DNA from: an uncultured Rhodobacter sp.
Lineage (GTDB): Bacteria > Pseudomonadota > Alphaproteobacteria > Rhodobacterales > Rhodobacteraceae
Reading direction: 5' to 3'
DNA: 14,234 bases
Assembly (NCBI GenBank): GCA_937901435.1
Contig: CALGTJ010000569.1
Coordinates: 1 to 14,234, forward strand
Part shown: in pieces, positions 1-6,828 of the stretch
Position numbering within the stretch: position 1 is the stretch's first letter
How the letters are laid out: each line of letters begins with the position of its first letter
Program-made: the position numbers and the translations under genes
Notes under the pieces: generated by a model
Told to the model about the DNA's origin: nothing
The model's database searches: none
The model's input: only the letters and a program-made list of their open reading frames with translations

Positions 1-70
1 AACGCATTAAGTGACATATGATGTTTCAGGACATGTAAGAAACGCTATAGACTGACGTCAGCATTCCAGG

Positions 71-94
71 CCAGTTCCCGGACCAGTTCCCGGC
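71..94. repeat. 12-bp tandem repeat, two copies
   Basis: The unit CCAGTTCCCGG plus one base (A, then C) occurs twice back to back, just downstream of the stop codon of the secreted-protein gene. The copies differ only in the last base. It is short and may be chance slippage. I see no hairpin with a T-run here that would make it a terminator. Confidence 0.6.
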
Positions 95-104
95 CCAAAT
101 TCCG

Positions 105-686
105 CTACTCCTTGCCGTCTTTGTCACTCAGGTCGCGGCCCTTTGGATCTGATTTTTCGGGCGTCGTATCCTTGCCATCGTCACGATCATCCGAGGGCTC
201 TTCGGGTTTGGTGTCTTCCACGCCCTTTTCTTCGGGTTGCTCAAAGACGACAATCGTGCCCTTGTCGATCAGGAAAAAACCGGAAACCGTATAGGACACC
301 AGATCGTATTCGGTGTCCTTGCCGCGACCGTTGTCGACGACTTCCTTTTTATTGATCTTCTTTTGCGTGCCGACCGAAATCTCGTACCCATAGGTGCCAT
401 CCACCAGATCTTCGACCTGTCGTGCCAGATTGACCTTGGGCACAGAGTTTTCAAATTCCAACGTCAGGACATTAATCTTGCGGGTCTCACTTTTCAGCGT
501 CTCGTGCGGTGACACCGTCAGGGTAACGCCATGGGCATCTTTGGGCCATGTCTCGGCCTCAAAGTCCAGTGTTTGCCCGCTAAAGCGTTCGATCAAAAAG
601 ACCTCGCCGTCGCGAAGCTGCGCCGCAGAGCTTGCACCAAGTCCGGCAATCAGAATTGTTGCCGCTGTTGTCAGGGTCCTTAGCAT
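105..686 (-). CDS. Secreted acidic protein of unknown function
   Basis: I do not recognise a family for this 193-residue product. The start is the ATG at 684-686, because GGGGAGGA lies just upstream and a classical signal peptide follows: a short basic N-terminus (MLR), a hydrophobic core, and an A-x-A type cleavage site around residues 20-22 (SSAAQ). No lipobox cysteine is present, so the product is probably periplasmic or secreted. Residues 23-150 look like a folded mostly-beta domain. From about residue 150 the chain becomes a low-complexity acidic tail rich in D, E, K and P, probably disordered. The gene lies about 145 bases downstream of the AAA ATPase gene in the same orientation and has its own ribosome site. 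Its function cannot be inferred from the sequence. A reading frame opening 20 codons earlier exists but would bury the signal peptide. Confidence 0.75.
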   Translation of the reverse strand: MLRTLTTAATILIAGLGASSAAQLRDGEVFLIERFSGQTLDFEAETWPKDAHGVTLTVSPHETLKSETRKINVLTLEFENSVPKVNLARQVEDLVDGTYGYEISVGTQKKINKKEVVDNGRGKDTEYDLVSYTVSGFFLIDKGTIVVFEQPEEKGVEDTKPEEPSDDRDDGKDTTPEKSDPKGRDLSDKDGKE

Positions 687-832
687 GGCGTCCTCCCCTA
701 AAATAAACTGACCAAATACCCCGGAAAATGCCGGGTTCACGGTCATAGGTTACCGAGTATCGCCTCTTGGGGCAAGTCTGGTCGACAGTTTCATCCTTTG
801 CCCGCCGCCGTAACGGCCATACACCGCGCAAA

Positions 833-1672
833 CTACAGACGAATTCCGCGTCGTCCTGCCAGATCGGTGAAATACTGCCACGCCACCCGGCCAGAGCGAG
901 AGCCGCGCGTGGCCTGCCATTCAATCGCCTCTGCCCAAAGGGTTTTTTCGTCGATCTCAACCCCATGCGCCGCGCAATAGCCCCGGATCATATCGAGGTA
1001 TTGATCCTGCGTGCAGGGGTGAAAGCCCAGCCACAGCCCGAAACGGTCACTCAGCGAGACTTTTTCCTCGACCGCCTCGCCGGGATTGATGGCAGAGCTG
1101 CGCTCGTTCTCGATCATGTCGCGCGGCATCAGGTGGCGGCGGTTGGACGTGGCATAGAACACCACATTCTCTGGCCGCCCCTCGATCCCGCCATCCAGAA
1201 CCGCCTTGAGCGATTTATAATGCTGGTCGTCATGGCTGAAGCTCAGGTCATCGCAAAACAGCAAAAACCGCTGATCACTGGCGCGCAGCAGGTTCAGCAA
1301 CCGACCGATAGAGGGCAGATCCTCGCGCTGGACCTCGACCACCTTCAGGCTTTCGCCCTGCCGCAGCACCTCTGCGTGGACCGCTTTGACAAGGCTCGAC
1401 TTGCCCATCCCACGAGAGCCCCAGAGCAATGCGTTATTCGCTGGTAATCCACGCGCGAATTGTAGCGTGTTTTCCAACAGAGTGTCGCGCGCCCGCTCGA
1501 TCCCGATCAACAGCGGCAGATCCACCCGGCTTACCTTGGTCACAGGGGCAAGGTGATCCGGGTCCACATGCCAGACAAAGGCGTCGGCCTGTGCAAAATC
1601 CGGGGCGGGCTGCGGCGCCGGGGCCATCCGCTCCAGCGCCTCTGCCACACGCAACATCAAGTCTTCACTCAC
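833..1672 (-). CDS. DUF815-family AAA ATPase, last gene of the tat operon
   Basis: The 279-residue protein matches the DUF815 (PF05673) family of single-domain AAA ATPases. Visible motifs are Walker A GSRGMGKSS (residues 85-93), Walker B FLLFCDD (136-142), a sensor-like segment ATSNRRH (174-180) and the family-typical EEKVSLSDRFGLWLGFHP stretch (about 202-219). It is cytosolic, with no signal peptide or membrane segment. The start is a GTG at 1670-1672 that overlaps the tatC stop by four bases (GTGA), so translation is probably coupled to tatC. In Rhodobacterales this ATPase is often found next to tatABC, but I know of no established role in Tat export; that link is inference from context. 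The family assignment is secure and the function is unknown. Confidence 0.88.
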   Translation of the reverse strand: MSEDLMLRVAEALERMAPAPQPAPDFAQADAFVWHVDPDHLAPVTKVSRVDLPLLIGIERARDTLLENTLQFARGLPANNALLWGSRGMGKSSLVKAVHAEVLRQGESLKVVEVQREDLPSIGRLLNLLRASDQRFLLFCDDLSFSHDDQHYKSLKAVLDGGIEGRPENVVFYATSNRRHLMPRDMIENERSSAINPGEAVEEKVSLSDRFGLWLGFHPCTQDQYLDMIRGYCAAHGVEIDEKTLWAEAIEWQATRGSRSGRVAWQYFTDLAGRRGIRL

Positions 1673-2559
1673 GCTTTTGGATCCTGTGGTTCGTCAACAT
1701 CGTCAACATCGTCAAACTCGTCGTAGATATCCATCAGGCTTTCATCCTCGCCCAAGACACCCTCTTCGCGCAGCTTTTCGTCGCGCTTTTTCTCGACCCG
1801 CTTCACCAGTTGGATCGAAATCTCGTAAAGGCCATAGACCACGATGAACAGGATGACCTGCGTGATCACATCCGGCGGTGTGACCAAAGCGGCCAGCAGC
1901 AGGATTGCCACCACCGCATATTTGCGCACATCCCCCAGACCGCGCGAACTGACCAGCCCCGCCTTGCCCATCAGCGTCAGCAGGACAGGCAATTGAAAAC
2001 ACAGGCCAAAAGCGACAATGAACTTGATGGTCAGACGCAGATATTCCTGCACGGAGCCCTGAAAATCAATCGCGGCAGAGACATTGGTGTCGCCCACTGT
2101 GCCCTGTTGTTGGAACCCGAGGAAAAAGTCAAACGCCAGCGGCATCACCACGTAAAACGCAAAAGACGACCCCAGCAGGAACATGAAGGGCGAGGCGATC
2201 ATAAAGGGCAGGAACGCGCCTTTTTCCGATTTATACAGGCCCGGCGCGACAAAGCGCCAAAGCTGGTAAGAAATATACGGGAACGATAGCACCAGCCCGC
2301 CAAACAGCGAGATCGAGACGGCAACGAAAAAGCCCTCTTGCAGTTTGATCAGGATCAGCCCGCAATTCACCTGCCCGCGCGCCTGCATGGCAGAGCACAA
2401 AGGTTCCGTCAGAAAGTTGAAGATCGGGTTCCAGACCGTAAAGCAGATGATCATCCCGATGATAAAGGCAATGGCCGAATGGATCAGACGATTGCGCAAT
2501 TCCGCCAGATGTTCGATCAGCGGGGCGGCGCTGTCTTCAAGGTCGTCGGCGTTACTCAT
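1669..2559 (-). CDS. tatC: Sec-independent (twin-arginine) translocase subunit TatC
   Basis: TatC is the polytopic inner-membrane receptor that, with TatB, binds twin-arginine signal peptides of folded substrates. The 296-residue product shows the conserved N-terminal HLAELRNR (17-24), several hydrophobic spans, the FVAPGLYKSEK segment (103-113) with the conserved acidic residue, and the periplasmic TPPD motif (227-230) before the last spans. The tail after residue 255 is unusually acidic and ends in a DDVDDVDE run encoded by a 9-bp tandem repeat. The ATG at 2557-2559 overlaps the tatB stop (ATGA), and the tatC stop overlaps the GTG of the ATPase gene. This arrangement indicates one operon with coupled translation. 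Confidence 0.97.
   Translation of the reverse strand: MSNADDLEDSAAPLIEHLAELRNRLIHSAIAFIIGMIICFTVWNPIFNFLTEPLCSAMQARGQVNCGLILIKLQEGFFVAVSISLFGGLVLSFPYISYQLWRFVAPGLYKSEKGAFLPFMIASPFMFLLGSSFAFYVVMPLAFDFFLGFQQQGTVGDTNVSAAIDFQGSVQEYLRLTIKFIVAFGLCFQLPVLLTLMGKAGLVSSRGLGDVRKYAVVAILLLAALVTPPDVITQVILFIVVYGLYEISIQLVKRVEKKRDEKLREEGVLGEDESLMDIYDEFDDVDDVDEPQDPKA
1691..1717. repeat. 9-bp tandem repeat in the tatC 3' end
   Basis: TCGTCAACA occurs twice and is followed by a third variant, TCGTCAAAC. Read on the minus strand it encodes the D-D-V repeats of the acidic TatC tail. Its length is a multiple of three, so copy-number change would keep the frame. Confidence 0.7.
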
Positions 2560-3182
2560 GCCTCACCTGTGTCTTTCGGTGTTGCCTCTGGCGTGGGGTC
2601 AACTTTGGCTGGCTCCGACTCTTTCGGCTTGGGCGCCGCGCTCAGAGTCGGGGCTTTGGTCGGGGCTGTTTTGGTCGGGGCTGTTTTGGCACCAGCCTCT
2701 GCCTCGGCCTTTTCCGCCGCTCGCTTGGCTGTCATGTCGTGAATCTTTTTCGACGCAGCCGCACGCTCTTCGCTTAGCTTCTGCGTTTCGGGGCCCTTAG
2801 TGGATGTGGCCTTTTGCGTCGGACCACTATCAGTTGCGCCCTTCTCCGTCGGACCTGTCAGATCCGGCGCAGGCGTGTCGGCCTTGGTGGTCTTGGCAGC
2901 TTTGCCCGGTGTCCATTTCTCGAACTTGTCGACCGCATCATTCAGCCGGTCCAGCCCCATCTTGGACGGAGAGGTCGCGCTTTTCAGCGTGTTGCCCACA
3001 TCCTTGATGCCCGCATCGTCGGCGGCATCACTCATCGCACGGCTGAACTCGCGTGCCATGCCTTTCATTTTGCCAGTGAAACGACCGAGCGTGCGAAACA
3101 TGCCCGGTAAATCCTTGGGGCCCACCACGATCAACGCGACGACCCCAATGACCAGCAATTCAGTCATGCCGATGTCAAACAT
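2556..3182 (-). CDS. tatB: Sec-independent translocase subunit TatB
   Basis: TatB is a single-span membrane protein that forms the substrate-receptor complex with TatC. The 208-residue product begins MFDIGMTELLVIGVVALIVVG, the hallmark of the family: an N-terminal transmembrane helix with the conserved Glu at residue 8, followed by the GPKDLP hinge (21-26) and an amphipathic helix (about 28-60). From about residue 95 to the end it is low-complexity, rich in K, T, A, P and E, and includes a KTAPT repeat. It is somewhat longer than the E. coli protein (171 aa), and the extra length is in this tail. It follows tatA with a 31-base gap and overlaps tatC by four bases. Confidence 0.95.
   Translation of the reverse strand: MFDIGMTELLVIGVVALIVVGPKDLPGMFRTLGRFTGKMKGMAREFSRAMSDAADDAGIKDVGNTLKSATSPSKMGLDRLNDAVDKFEKWTPGKAAKTTKADTPAPDLTGPTEKGATDSGPTQKATSTKGPETQKLSEERAAASKKIHDMTAKRAAEKAEAEAGAKTAPTKTAPTKAPTLSAAPKPKESEPAKVDPTPEATPKDTGEA
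2658..2687. repeat. 15-bp tandem repeat inside tatB
   Basis: The unit GGTCGGGGCTGTTTT is present twice without mismatch, with partial copies on both sides. It encodes the repeated K-T-A-P-T residues of the TatB tail on the minus strand. The 15-base period keeps the frame. Confidence 0.85.
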
Positions 3183-3213
3183 CTCTTGTTCAGCCTTTAG
3201 GCGGACAGGCGCG

Positions 3214-3426
3214 TTACGCCTTGTCCTTTTCCTGTTCCGGGCTCACGTCGCGTGCCGCCTCGGTTGATTCATCCAGCTCTTTCTTGCTGTCGTCCACACC
3301 GCGTTTAAACGCCGTGATGCCTTTGCCGACTTCGCCCATCAGAGACGAAATCTTGCCGCGCCCGAAAAGCACAAGCACCACAACAGCGATCAGCAGAAGA
3401 CCGGGAAGCCCGATATTGTTCAGCAT
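3214..3426 (-). CDS. tatA: Sec-independent translocase subunit TatA
   Basis: TatA oligomerises in the inner membrane to form the transport element of the twin-arginine system. The 70-residue product has the expected N-terminal transmembrane helix ([18 protein letters not shown], about 5-22), an FGRGKI hinge (21-26) where E. coli has FGTKKL, an amphipathic helix (27-45) containing [15 protein letters not shown], and an acidic C-terminus. The start is the ATG at 3424-3426, because AGGAGAG sits a few bases upstream. A longer upstream frame lacks such a site and would bury the membrane helix. It is the first gene of the tat operon. A stable stem-loop lies in the leader just before the ribosome site. 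Confidence 0.96.
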   Translation of the reverse strand: MLNNIGLPGLLLIAVVVLVLFGRGKISSLMGEVGKGITAFKRGVDDSKKELDESTEAARDVSPEQEKDKA

Positions 3427-3444
3427 TGGGGTCTCTCCTTTGCA

Positions 3445-3462
3445 GGCGGTCTGACGACCGCC
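3445..3462 (-). promoter_or_regulatory. Stem-loop in the tatA 5' leader
   Basis: GGCGGTC (3445-3451) and GACCGCC (3456-3462) form a perfect 7-bp GC-rich stem with a four-base loop. On the transcript it would end only a few bases before the AGGAG ribosome site of tatA, so it could affect translation initiation or mRNA stability. No T-run follows it, so it is not an ordinary terminator. The regulatory role is inference. Confidence 0.5.
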
Positions 3463-3572
3463 CTGTCCCATATCACCGGGTGGTTCTAGGGTTTCACGCG
3501 CCCCGATGGAAGCGGCAAAACACAAAATCAGGCGAAATTCACCGTTTCCCGGCGGGGAAGATGCAGTTAGTT

Positions 3573-3611
3573 TGTCATTAAGTTGACAGTTGCAAAGATA
3601 TTGTCAGTTAT
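3573..3611 (+). promoter_or_regulatory. Putative promoter and operator of the YafY-type regulator
   Basis: A consensus -35 hexamer TTGACA (3583-3588) is followed after 17 bases by a weak -10, AGTTAT (3606-3611). Three half-sites surround it: TGTCA (3573-3577), TGACA (3584-3588) and TGTCA (3602-3606). They form two overlapping inverted repeats, one of which covers the promoter core. Such spacing suits self-regulation by the HTH protein encoded immediately downstream. The promoter and operator function is inferred. Confidence 0.45.
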
Positions 3612-3655
3612 GGGCATGCCAAACCCGCAAACCTCACGAATCAAGAGAGAACAGA

Positions 3656-4339
3656 ATGCACCGCAGTGACCGCCTGATCGACATCATCACCATCCTGCGC
3701 GATGGCCGACTGCACCGCGCCAACGATATGGCGCATAAACTGGGCGTCAGCCTGCGCACGCTCTACCGCGACATGGACACGCTGGCGGAAAGCGGCGTGC
3801 CCGTGTCAGGCGCGCGCGGGCTTGGCTATCAGATGACCGCGCCCGTTACCCTGCCCCCGCTGAACCTGACCCGAACAGAGCTTGAGGCGCTGCATTTGGG
3901 CATGGCCGTTGTGGGCGAAGCAGGAGATCCCGAATTGCGCGACGCGGCCCGCACGCTCAGTGCCAAGATCGACGCCGTGCTGCCAGAGGATCGCAGCGCC
4001 GCGCCAAAAGGCTGGGGCTTTGCCACCTATCCCTTTGCCGATGCCGCCGCGGGGTTTCAGCATATGCCCGCCCTGCGCGCCGCCATCCGCGCCCATCAAA
4101 AGCTGTCGATCCTCTACCGCGAGCAGGACGGAGAAGAAAGCAAACGCACCATCCGCCCGCTGGCGCTGGAATACTGGGGCCGGGTTTGGACCGTGACCTG
4201 CTGGTGCGAGACAGCCAGCGATTTCAAAGAGTTCCGCGCCGATCGCATCCAGACCTTGACCGTTCTGCCTGCTCTGTTCGTCGAGGAACAGGGCAAGACC
4301 CTGATCGATTACCGCGAGCGCAGCACACGCCAGACTTGA
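3656..4339 (+). CDS. YafY-family HTH/WYL-type transcriptional regulator
   Basis: This is a 227-residue predicted DNA-binding regulator. Residues 1-60 form a winged helix (HTH_11 type): RLIDIITILRDGRLHRANDM, then the recognition region LGVSLRTLYRDMDTL (29-43) and the wing GARGLGYQM (52-60). The C-terminal half (about 125-215) matches the WYL-type ligand-sensing domain of this group, with RPLALEYWGRVWTVTCWCE and FKEFRADRIQTL. The ATG at 3656 is chosen because the HTH domain starts there and AAGAGAGA lies upstream. An alternative start at 3590 would overlap the likely promoter. The ligand and target genes are unknown. The nearest candidates are itself and the eight-cysteine gene 73 bases downstream on the same strand. 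Confidence 0.88.
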   Translation: MHRSDRLIDIITILRDGRLHRANDMAHKLGVSLRTLYRDMDTLAESGVPVSGARGLGYQMTAPVTLPPLNLTRTELEALHLGMAVVGEAGDPELRDAARTLSAKIDAVLPEDRSAAPKGWGFATYPFADAAAGFQHMPALRAAIRAHQKLSILYREQDGEESKRTIRPLALEYWGRVWTVTCWCETASDFKEFRADRIQTLTVLPALFVEEQGKTLIDYRERSTRQT

Positions 4340-4412
4340 CCGACCCGGCATCTGCTCTCATTCTTGGGGCATATCAAAAAGCCTGTCATTCCAAACCGAG
4401 GAGATTTCCGCG

Positions 4413-4760
4413 ATGCTGAAAAGACTGTTGAGTCTCGTCGTCCTGCTCGCCATCGCCACCGTGGCGGTCTATGGGTACACCTACACCCAAAGAGACATGA
4501 CGCTTCTGGAACACCCGACCAGTCAGGGCACATATCTTGACCTAAAGACGATCACCGAAGAAGATCTTGCCCTGATCAAATCCCGTTTTGACGTCATGGT
4601 GCAGTCCCTCGTCGAGGACGAGCCGAGTACCTGCAACTGGAAACAGAATCTCTGCGCCCTCTTCCTTGCCGGGGGCTGTGGCGGGTCGCCGAACGAAAAC
4701 ACCTGCCAATGCGGTGGGTACATGACCTGCGGGTGCAAACCTTCGCCGCCCTGCAGTTAG
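4413..4760 (+). CDS. Small exported or membrane-anchored protein with eight cysteines
   Basis: The family is not recognised. The 115-residue product starts with a basic tip (MLKR) and one hydrophobic segment (about 5-21) that could be an uncleaved anchor or a signal peptide; no clear cleavage site follows. Residues 22-70 are polar. The C-terminal 45 residues contain eight Cys: one each in STC, NLC and GGC, then CQC, CGC and a final PPC, with interspersed GG pairs. All lie on the side expected to be periplasmic, so disulfide bonding or metal binding is likely. GAGGAG precedes the ATG. It follows the HTH regulator in the same direction after 73 bases and ends 9 bases before the convergent ABC gene. 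The cysteine-rich domain is seen directly, and any function is unknown. Confidence 0.75.
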   Translation: MLKRLLSLVVLLAIATVAVYGYTYTQRDMTLLEHPTSQGTYLDLKTITEEDLALIKSRFDVMVQSLVEDEPSTCNWKQNLCALFLAGGCGGSPNENTCQCGGYMTCGCKPSPPCS

Positions 4761-4769
4761 GCCGGAGCC

Positions 4770-5852
4770 CTACATCACCGGAAATACAAAGCACCGATCC
4801 CGCCGTATCATCAACCACAGGGTCATGCCGGGCTTTGGCAAAAAGACCGACGGCACCGCCGCCTTGATGATCGACCCGTCGTAATCCATCCGGAATTCGA
4901 CCAGACTTTCCGACCCCATGAACCGCGCGCGCTGCACGACCCCGCGCGCGGGCACGCCGTCCGCAGGCGTCGGGTTCGGCCCGCGCCCATGGCGGTCAAA
5001 GTCGATCTTCAGATGCTGCGGGCGTATAACAATCTCGACATCCGTGCCATCCGCAACCCCCGGCGCAAGGAACTGACCAAAGGGCGTGTCGGTCAACGCG
5101 CCCTGAACCTTGCCGCAGATCGCATTGATATCGCTGAAAAACCCTGCCGCCTCACGATCAACAGGCGCGTTGAAAATGTGATAGGGCGCACCCCGCTGCA
5201 CGATCCGCCCGTCGCGCATCAGCGCAATCTCATCGGCCATCCGCATCGCCTCGTCCGGCTCATGGGTGACCAGTAAAACCGCCGTGCCCTCTTCCTTGAG
5301 GATCTCCAGCGTCTCGTCGCGGATCGCATCGCGCAGGCGGTTGTCGAGGCCGGAAAACGGCTCGTCCATCAGCATGATCCTGGGCTTGGGCGCAATCGCA
5401 CGCACCAGCGCCACACGCTGCTGCTCGCCCCCGGACAACTGGTGCGGATAATCGTCAATGTGACGCTCCAGATGCACCCGCTTGAGCAAGGCCTCGACCC
5501 GCGCACGCTTGTCCGCCTTTGAGCCTTTCAGGCCAAAGGCCACATTGTCAGCCACATTCAAATGGGGAAACAACGCGAAATCCTGAAACATCAACCCGGT
5601 CGAGCGCGCCTCCGGCGGCACCGAATGCCCCGCATCGCAGACCACCTCGCCATCCACCAGAATGCGCCCGCCATCAGGCTGATCCACCCCCGCAATGCAG
5701 CGCAGCGTCGTCGATTTGCCACAGCCCGATGGCCCCAATAAACAGGTCACCTGTCCCGCTGCCACTGACAGCGATACATCATCCACAACGGAACGCCCGC
5801 CAAAATGGCGGTGCAAATGCTGGATTTCAAGACGCGCAGATGGTTTTGTCAC
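4770..5852 (-). CDS. ABC transporter ATP-binding protein, iron(III)/polyamine (FbpC/PotA) type
   Basis: This 360-residue cytosolic ATPase would power an ABC importer. All motifs are intact: Walker A GPSGCGKST (40-48), Q-loop Q90 in FQDFALFPHL, signature LSGGEQQ (139-145), Walker B IMLMDEP (159-165) with catalytic E164, and H-loop H197. Residues from about 240 on resemble the TOBE/regulatory domain of the CUT1/FbpC/PotA group. The sequence is closest in feel to FbpC (ferric iron), but polyamine or another substrate is possible. The start is set at a GTG (5850-5852) with GGAG six bases upstream. An ATG 27 codons earlier exists but adds an atypical N-terminus. No permease or binding-protein gene is adjacent, so its partners must lie elsewhere. 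Confidence 0.88.
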   Translation of the reverse strand: MTKPSARLEIQHLHRHFGGRSVVDDVSLSVAAGQVTCLLGPSGCGKSTTLRCIAGVDQPDGGRILVDGEVVCDAGHSVPPEARSTGLMFQDFALFPHLNVADNVAFGLKGSKADKRARVEALLKRVHLERHIDDYPHQLSGGEQQRVALVRAIAPKPRIMLMDEPFSGLDNRLRDAIRDETLEILKEEGTAVLLVTHEPDEAMRMADEIALMRDGRIVQRGAPYHIFNAPVDREAAGFFSDINAICGKVQGALTDTPFGQFLAPGVADGTDVEIVIRPQHLKIDFDRHGRGPNPTPADGVPARGVVQRARFMGSESLVEFRMDYDGSIIKAAVPSVFLPKPGMTLWLMIRRDRCFVFPVM

Positions 5853-5972
5853 GCAGGGCTCCGGTTTCCCGATGGATTTACTCAGGCTCTCGGGCAGATA
5901 GCAAGCCGCCCGCCCCATCGCAACCCATGACACCCTCTGAAAAAACGTGCAAAGCCGTCAACCTGTGATGGG

Positions 5973-6001
5973 CCCCAATCGGGCCAAAGGCCAGATTGGG
6001 G
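5973..6001. terminator. Strong stem-loop between the SDR and ABC genes
   Basis: CCCCAATC (5973-5980) pairs with GATTGGGG (5994-6001), and the inner GGCC/GGCC arms (5982-5985, 5989-5992) close on an AAA loop. The result is a 12-bp stem with a single G/A mismatch. No long T-run follows on either strand. It could be a terminator or mRNA-stabilising structure downstream of the SDR gene, or a leader structure for the ABC gene. Confidence 0.45.
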
Positions 6002-6011
6002 AGATTAAAGC

Positions 6012-6028
6012 GACGCGCCTCGCGCGTC
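6012..6028 (-). terminator. Candidate terminator downstream of the SDR gene
   Basis: GACGCGC (6012-6018) and GCGCGTC (6022-6028) form a perfect 7-bp stem with a three-base loop, 20 bases past the SDR stop codon. On the minus strand it is followed by GCTTTAAT, a short T-rich tail. It is weak to moderate as a rho-independent terminator. Confidence 0.5.
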
Positions 6029-6048
6029 TCCTTTTGGTCAAACGTGGT

Positions 6049-6828
6049 TTACAGGGTGGTGTTCACACCGCCGCCGTCCAGAAGGATGTTCTGGCCGACG
6101 ATGAACCCGGCATGCACCGAGCACAAAAACGCACAGGCCGCACCAAATTCTGCCGCCGTGCCATAGCGCCGCACAGGGATCGTCGCATAGCGGTTTTCGC
6201 GCGCCTGCTCGACCGAGATACCCTGCGCCTTGGCCACGCCACCATCCAGCGAAATCGCGCGGTCCGTGTCATGGATGCCGGGCAAAAGGTTGTTGATCGT
6301 GACACCGGAATGGGCCACCTGCCGCGCCGTGCCGGCCACATAGCCGGTCAGGCCGGTGCGCGCCGCGTTGGACAGGCCCAACTGCGGAATTGGCGCCTTG
6401 ACGGATTGCGAAGTGATGTTCACCACCCGGCCCCAGCCACGGTCCATCATCCCCGGCAACAGCGCCTTCATCAGCGCGATCGGGGTCAGCATATTGCCGT
6501 CCAGCGCCTTGATGAAATCGTCGCGGTCCCAATCCGACCACAGCCCCGGAGGCGGGCCGCCTGCGTTGGTGACCAGAATATCCACGTCCCCGGCTGCCGC
6601 CAGAACCGCCGCGCGGCCCTCGTCAGATGTGACGTCTGCCGCCACTTCTGTGACCTTGACGCCGAACTCTTCGCGGATCGCTGCCGCCGAGGCCGCCAGT
6701 GCCTCTGCACCGCGTGCGTTCATAACCAGATCGACGCCCGCCTCTGCCAGCGCGCGCGCACACCCCAGCCCCAATCCCTTGGACGATGCGCAGACCAGCG
6801 CCGTCTTGCCTTTCAGACCCAGATCCAT
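6049..6828 (-). CDS. SDR-family oxidoreductase-like protein lacking the YxxxK motif
   Basis: This is a 259-residue short-chain dehydrogenase/reductase fold protein. The nucleotide-binding glycine motif reads CASSKGLGLG (13-22), the NAGG turn is at 88-91 and the conserved Ser is at 140 (NITS). At the catalytic position where YxxxK is expected, 13 residues after Ser140, the sequence has S153 and R157 in LGLSNAARTGL. A YxxxK-less subgroup of SDRs related to 3-ketoacyl-ACP reductase is known, so this is probably a feature of the subgroup and not a mutation. The start is the ATG at 6826-6828 with AGGAGAG upstream; an ATG six codons earlier overlaps that site. Substrate and reaction are unknown. 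Confidence 0.88.
   Translation of the reverse strand: MDLGLKGKTALVCASSKGLGLGCARALAEAGVDLVMNARGAEALAASAAAIREEFGVKVTEVAADVTSDEGRAAVLAAAGDVDILVTNAGGPPPGLWSDWDRDDFIKALDGNMLTPIALMKALLPGMMDRGWGRVVNITSQSVKAPIPQLGLSNAARTGLTGYVAGTARQVAHSGVTINNLLPGIHDTDRAISLDGGVAKAQGISVEQARENRYATIPVRRYGTAAEFGAACAFLCSVHAGFIVGQNILLDGGGVNTTL

Noticed and set aside
52..61. CTGACGTCAG palindrome near the left edge
   Set aside because: It is a 10-bp palindrome in a short gene-free edge with no promoter or partner site, so I cannot tell it from chance.
720..735. CCCGG/CCGGG hairpin after the AAA ATPase gene
   Set aside because: The stem is only 5 bp, with no T-run, and lies about 100 bases past the stop codon.
767..1447. 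Plus-strand open frame (226 codons) opposite the AAA ATPase
   Set aside because: It is a shadow of a well-supported gene and shows no recognisable domain.
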